8,580 bases of DNA, taken from assembly GCA_937907415.1 (NCBI GenBank), contig CALCHY010000151.1, positions 1 through 8,580 of the forward strand, in the 5' to 3' direction. Of the stretch, positions 6,389 to 8,580 are shown piece by piece. The notes beneath the pieces are model-generated. The model was not told the DNA's origin and did no database searches. It saw nothing but the letters and a program-made list of their open reading frames with translations. The translations under genes and the position numbers were made by a program. Numbering within the stretch: the stretch's first letter is position 1; each line of letters opens with the position of its first letter. This DNA is from an uncultured Trueperaceae bacterium. Lineage in GTDB: Bacteria; Deinococcota; Deinococci; Deinococcales; Trueperaceae.

Positions 6389-7807
6389 ATGGCCAGGGCA
6401 GAGAACTCCCATTACGACCTACTGATCATCGGCACGGGCGGGGCGGGCACCGCCGCCGCCATCCGCGGCGCCGAGCTGGGCGCGCGCGTCGCCATCGCCG
6501 AGGGCGCGGTGGTGGGCGGCACCTGCGTCAACGTCGGCTGCATCCCCTCCAAGCTCCTGCTCGAGGCGGCCGCCCAGTTCCACGCCGCCCGCACCAGCTT
6601 CCCGAGTCTCGCCGGCGAGGCGCAAGCCGCCTGGCAGCGGGCGCAGGCGCGTAAGGGCGCCGTGATCGAGAGCCTCCGGCAGGAGAAGTACCTCGACGTG
6701 CTCGCCGGCTACGAGGGCGTGACGCTCTTGCGCGGGGCGGCCGAACTCCTGGGGGCGGAGCGCGTGCGCGTGGGCGAGGCGGTGGTGGGCGCGCACAAGG
6801 TGGTGATCGCCACGGGCGCGGCACCCGCCCTGCCGCCCGTCCCCGGCCTGGCGGAAGCGGGCGCCCTCACCAGCACCAGCGCCATGGAGCTTAAGGCGCT
6901 GCCGGCGTCGCTGATCGTGCTCGGCGCCGGCGCCGTCGGCCTGGAGCTGGGGCAGGCGTTCGCGCGCTTCGGCGTCAGGGTCAGCGTGCTCGAGGTCGCC
7001 CCGCGTATCCTGCCCGGCGAGGACCCCGAACTCTCGAACGCACTGGCGGACGCCCTTTCCGCCGAAGGGCTGGAGCTGCGCCCGGGCGCGCGCGTGACGC
7101 GCGTGGAGCGCGACGCGGCCGGCTACCGCCTGGAGGTCGAGCAGGGCGGCGCGGAAGAGACGCTGCACGCCGAGCAGCTCCTGGTGGCCACCGGCCGCCG
7201 CCCGAACACCGCCGGCCTCGGCCTGGGGGGCGCGGGGGTGGAGGTCGACGCGCGCGGCTTCGTGCGCGTCGACGAGTTCATGCGCACCTCCAACCCGGCC
7301 GTGTTCGCCGCCGGCGACGTCACCGGCGCCCCCCAGTTCGTCTACCTCGCCGCCGCGGCGGGCCGGGTGGCGGCGGAGGCCGCCCTCGCCGACCTCACGG
7401 GCGCGCCAAGCGCGCCGCTCGACGCGAGCACCGTGCCGCGCGTCACCTTCACCGACCCGCAGCTCGCCGCCGTAGGCTTGACTGAAGCGCAGGCGCGGGC
7501 GGCGGGACACGCCGTGCAAGTGGCGACGCTGCCGGCGGCGGCCATCCCGCGCGCGGCCGTCACCGGCTCCGACCGCGGCCTCATCAAGCTGGTGGCGGAG
7601 GCGCCCGGCGGCCGCCTGCTCGGCGCGCACCTCCTGACCGCCAACGCCGGCGACGTCATCGGCGAGGCCACGCTGGCAGTGCGCTTCGGCCTCACCAGCG
7701 CCGACCTCGCCACCACCCTCCACCCCTACCTGACGTGGGCGGAGGGCGTGAAGCTGGCGGCGCAGGCGTTCACCCAGGACGTGACCAAGCTCTCCTGCTG
7801 CGCCTGA
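6389..7807 (+). CDS. merA: Mercury(II) reductase MerA, core form
   Basis: A 472-residue cytoplasmic flavoenzyme reducing Hg(II) to volatile Hg(0) with NADPH. An FAD-binding fold at the start (DLLIIGTGGAGTAAA) leads to the redox pair GGTCVNVGCIPSK (C46, C51). The NADPH fold follows with GAGAVG at 179-184, then the second FAD motif AAGDV (G309, D310). The dimerisation domain ends in HPYLTWAEGVKLAAQ (Y447) and a C-terminal LSCCA with C470-C471. That C-terminal Cys pair, which delivers Hg(II) from the partner subunit, and the YLTxxEGxKLAAQ motif separate MerA from lipoamide dehydrogenase and glutathione reductase. The N-terminal HMA-like NmerA domain of many MerA proteins is absent. No ribosome site precedes the ATG, in line with a leaderless mRNA. 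Regulated from the MerR-type promoter just upstream. No merT, merP or merB is in the window. Confidence 0.96.
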   Translation: MARAENSHYDLLIIGTGGAGTAAAIRGAELGARVAIAEGAVVGGTCVNVGCIPSKLLLEAAAQFHAARTSFPSLAGEAQAAWQRAQARKGAVIESLRQEKYLDVLAGYEGVTLLRGAAELLGAERVRVGEAVVGAHKVVIATGAAPALPPVPGLAEAGALTSTSAMELKALPASLIVLGAGAVGLELGQAFARFGVRVSVLEVAPRILPGEDPELSNALADALSAEGLELRPGARVTRVERDAAGYRLEVEQGGAEETLHAEQLLVATGRRPNTAGLGLGGAGVEVDARGFVRVDEFMRTSNPAVFAAGDVTGAPQFVYLAAAAGRVAAEAALADLTGAPSAPLDASTVPRVTFTDPQLAAVGLTEAQARAAGHAVQVATLPAAAIPRAAVTGSDRGLIKLVAEAPGGRLLGAHLLTANAGDVIGEATLAVRFGLTSADLATTLHPYLTWAEGVKLAAQAFTQDVTKLSCCA

Positions 7808-7825
7808 GACGCGCGCCCCACCGGG

Positions 7826-7841
7826 CCGGCACGCGGGCCGG
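7826..7841. terminator. Weak hairpin after merA
   Basis: CCGGC (7826-7830) and GCCGG (7837-7841) form a five-bp GC stem with a six-base loop, 19 bp after the merA stop. No T-run follows. It could mark a 3' end between merA and the next gene, but chance is a fair alternative in such GC-rich sequence. Confidence 0.2.
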
Positions 7842-7890
7842 GTAGGATGGCGATCTCGACTGGCTCACGAGGGATGTGCGAGGCTTGAGG

Positions 7891-8286
7891 ATGCTGCACG
7901 CCATACCGGCCCTGCCGGTGCGCGAGCTGGAGCGGAGCGTGGCGTTCTACCGCGACCACCTCGGCTTCGCCCTGCTTCACGACGAGGCGGGCTTCGCCGT
8001 CCTGCGGCGCGACGCCGTCGAGCTGCACCTGTGGACGGCCGGCGACGAGGCCTGGCGCCAGCGCGACGCCACGGTGCCGGTGCTGTCGGGCGCCGAGTCG
8101 TTCCTGGCCGGCACGGCGAGCTGCCGCATCGCCGTCACGGACGTGGACGCCCTCCACGAGGCGCTGCGGCCGCTGGGCGTGCTGCACCCCAACGCGCCGC
8201 TGCGCGACGAGTGGTACGGCGCGCGCGAGTTCGGCGTGCTCGACCCCGACCGCAACCTCATCACCTTCTACCAGCCACTTGCCTGA
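7891..8286 (+). CDS. VOC-superfamily protein, bleomycin-resistance/glyoxalase-like
   Basis: A 131-residue cytoplasmic protein of the vicinal-oxygen-chelate fold, two beta-alpha-beta-beta-beta modules. The first opens with MLHAIPALPVRELERSVAFYRDHLGF, a form very common in the bleomycin-resistance-type branch, then VELHLW. The second holds SCRIAVTDVDALHEAL and ends GAREFGVLDPDRNLITFYQ. Such proteins bind and sequester drugs or act on small molecules; the actual ligand cannot be told from sequence. ATG 7891 is preferred because GAGG lies seven bases before it and the family starts here; a GTG at 7876 is also open. It follows merA by 83 bp in the same direction, so it may be partly cotranscribed, but TAGGAT at 7843-7848 could be its own -10. 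A link to mercury resistance is not shown. Confidence 0.85.
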   Translation: MLHAIPALPVRELERSVAFYRDHLGFALLHDEAGFAVLRRDAVELHLWTAGDEAWRQRDATVPVLSGAESFLAGTASCRIAVTDVDALHEALRPLGVLHPNAPLRDEWYGAREFGVLDPDRNLITFYQPLA

Positions 8287-8490
8287 GCGCCGCGCCGCCT
8301 CACCCCGGCCTCGACAGCCGTCCTGCTTGTCGCTCACAACGCCGATCGGTGACCTTCGGCACACGTGTCCCTTCACGCCTAGGAAAGCTCAAGGAGAACG
8401 CGGCCGGCTTGCCGTCTCCGATGGCCCTCCTAGGTAACGCTCGTACCTGCGCGAGGACGTGGTGAAGCGGTCAGGGCGCAGGAAGCGGGT

Positions 8491-8580
8491 TTACCGGACG
8501 CCCGCGGGGTCGGCGTGTGCGGCGTGGCGTTCGCGCCCGAGGCGGAACCAGTGGAAGAAGATGACGATGAAGGGGATGCC
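8491..8580 (-). CDS. C-terminal end of an unidentified membrane protein
   Basis: Reading in from the right edge on the minus strand, 29 codons run to TAA at 8491-8493. They give a hydrophobic stretch (IPFIVIFFHWF) followed by a basic, polar tail (RLGRERHAAHADPAGVR). This is how the last transmembrane helix and cytoplasmic end of a membrane protein look, and third positions are nearly all G or C. The family cannot be named from this fragment. It converges on the VOC gene, with a 204-bp gap (8287-8490) in which nothing else was recognised. Confidence 0.6.
   Translation of the reverse strand, partial: GIPFIVIFFHWFRLGRERHAAHADPAGVR

Noticed and set aside
5709..6425. 238-codon plus-strand frame overlapping the MerR-family gene
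   Set aside because: The overlapping part is an out-of-frame reading of the regulator with Arg/Pro/Gly runs; its early part (5709-5860) shows no recognisable domain.
6419..7723. 434-codon open frame antisense to merA
   Set aside because: It is a mirror frame of merA; the translation is Gly/Ala/Arg/His-rich without domain motifs, while merA carries every expected motif.
6389..7807. Lipoamide dehydrogenase or glutathione reductase instead of MerA
   Set aside because: The C-terminal Cys-Cys pair and the YLTxxEGxKLAAQ motif are specific to MerA, and the His-Glu pair of lipoamide dehydrogenase is not seen.

Overview
The window is very GC-rich (about 70% or more, with third codon positions almost all G or C). 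Several start codons lie 6-7 bases after a TAnnnT -10 hexamer, so those mRNAs are probably leaderless. This, together with the gene content, suggests a Deinococcota-type bacterium (Truepera/Deinococcus-like). That placement is an inference from style; a high-GC actinobacterium is not excluded. No rRNA, tRNA, CRISPR array or intact mobile element is seen. The genes look like a metal-detoxification neighbourhood with one housekeeping gene (pdxS) inside it.

Left part (1-4092), copper. A truncated upstream gene is translationally coupled to copB, a CPH-type P1B ATPase with a His-rich N-terminus. Convergent to it is a minus-strand group of four small genes, read from right to left: a two-helix membrane protein (DUF2933-like), a membrane-anchored cupredoxin, a free-standing HMA metal-binding protein, and a free-standing YHS protein whose start overlaps the HMA stop. 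HMA and YHS domains are often fused to copper ATPases; here they are separate proteins beside an ATPase that lacks both. The convergent gap (2274-2680) has no convincing gene but holds several strong hairpins. A perfect 16-bp palindrome lies just upstream of the cupredoxin gene.

Middle (4093-5931). A 335-bp divergent region holds a strong nested inverted repeat on the copper-gene side and an 11-bp tandem repeat on the pdxS side. pdxS (PLP synthase lyase subunit) follows, without pdxT in the window. The 550-bp gap after it contains a frameshifted minus-strand remnant of an XRE/HigA-like antitoxin.

Right part (5932-8580), mercury. A MerR-family regulator with three cysteines is followed directly by merA (mercuric reductase core without NmerA). 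The promoter between them is a textbook MerR-type one: -35, 20-bp spacer filled by an 8+8 inverted repeat, and -10. The regulator's stop codon lies inside the -35 and the predicted +1 falls on the A of the merA ATG. A VOC/bleomycin-resistance-like gene follows, and the C-terminal end of an unidentified membrane protein enters from the right edge on the minus strand.

Nothing here is a clearly unknown system. The points most worth checking are the split copper module (CopB + HMA + YHS + cupredoxin + small membrane protein) and the compact leaderless mer regulatory unit.
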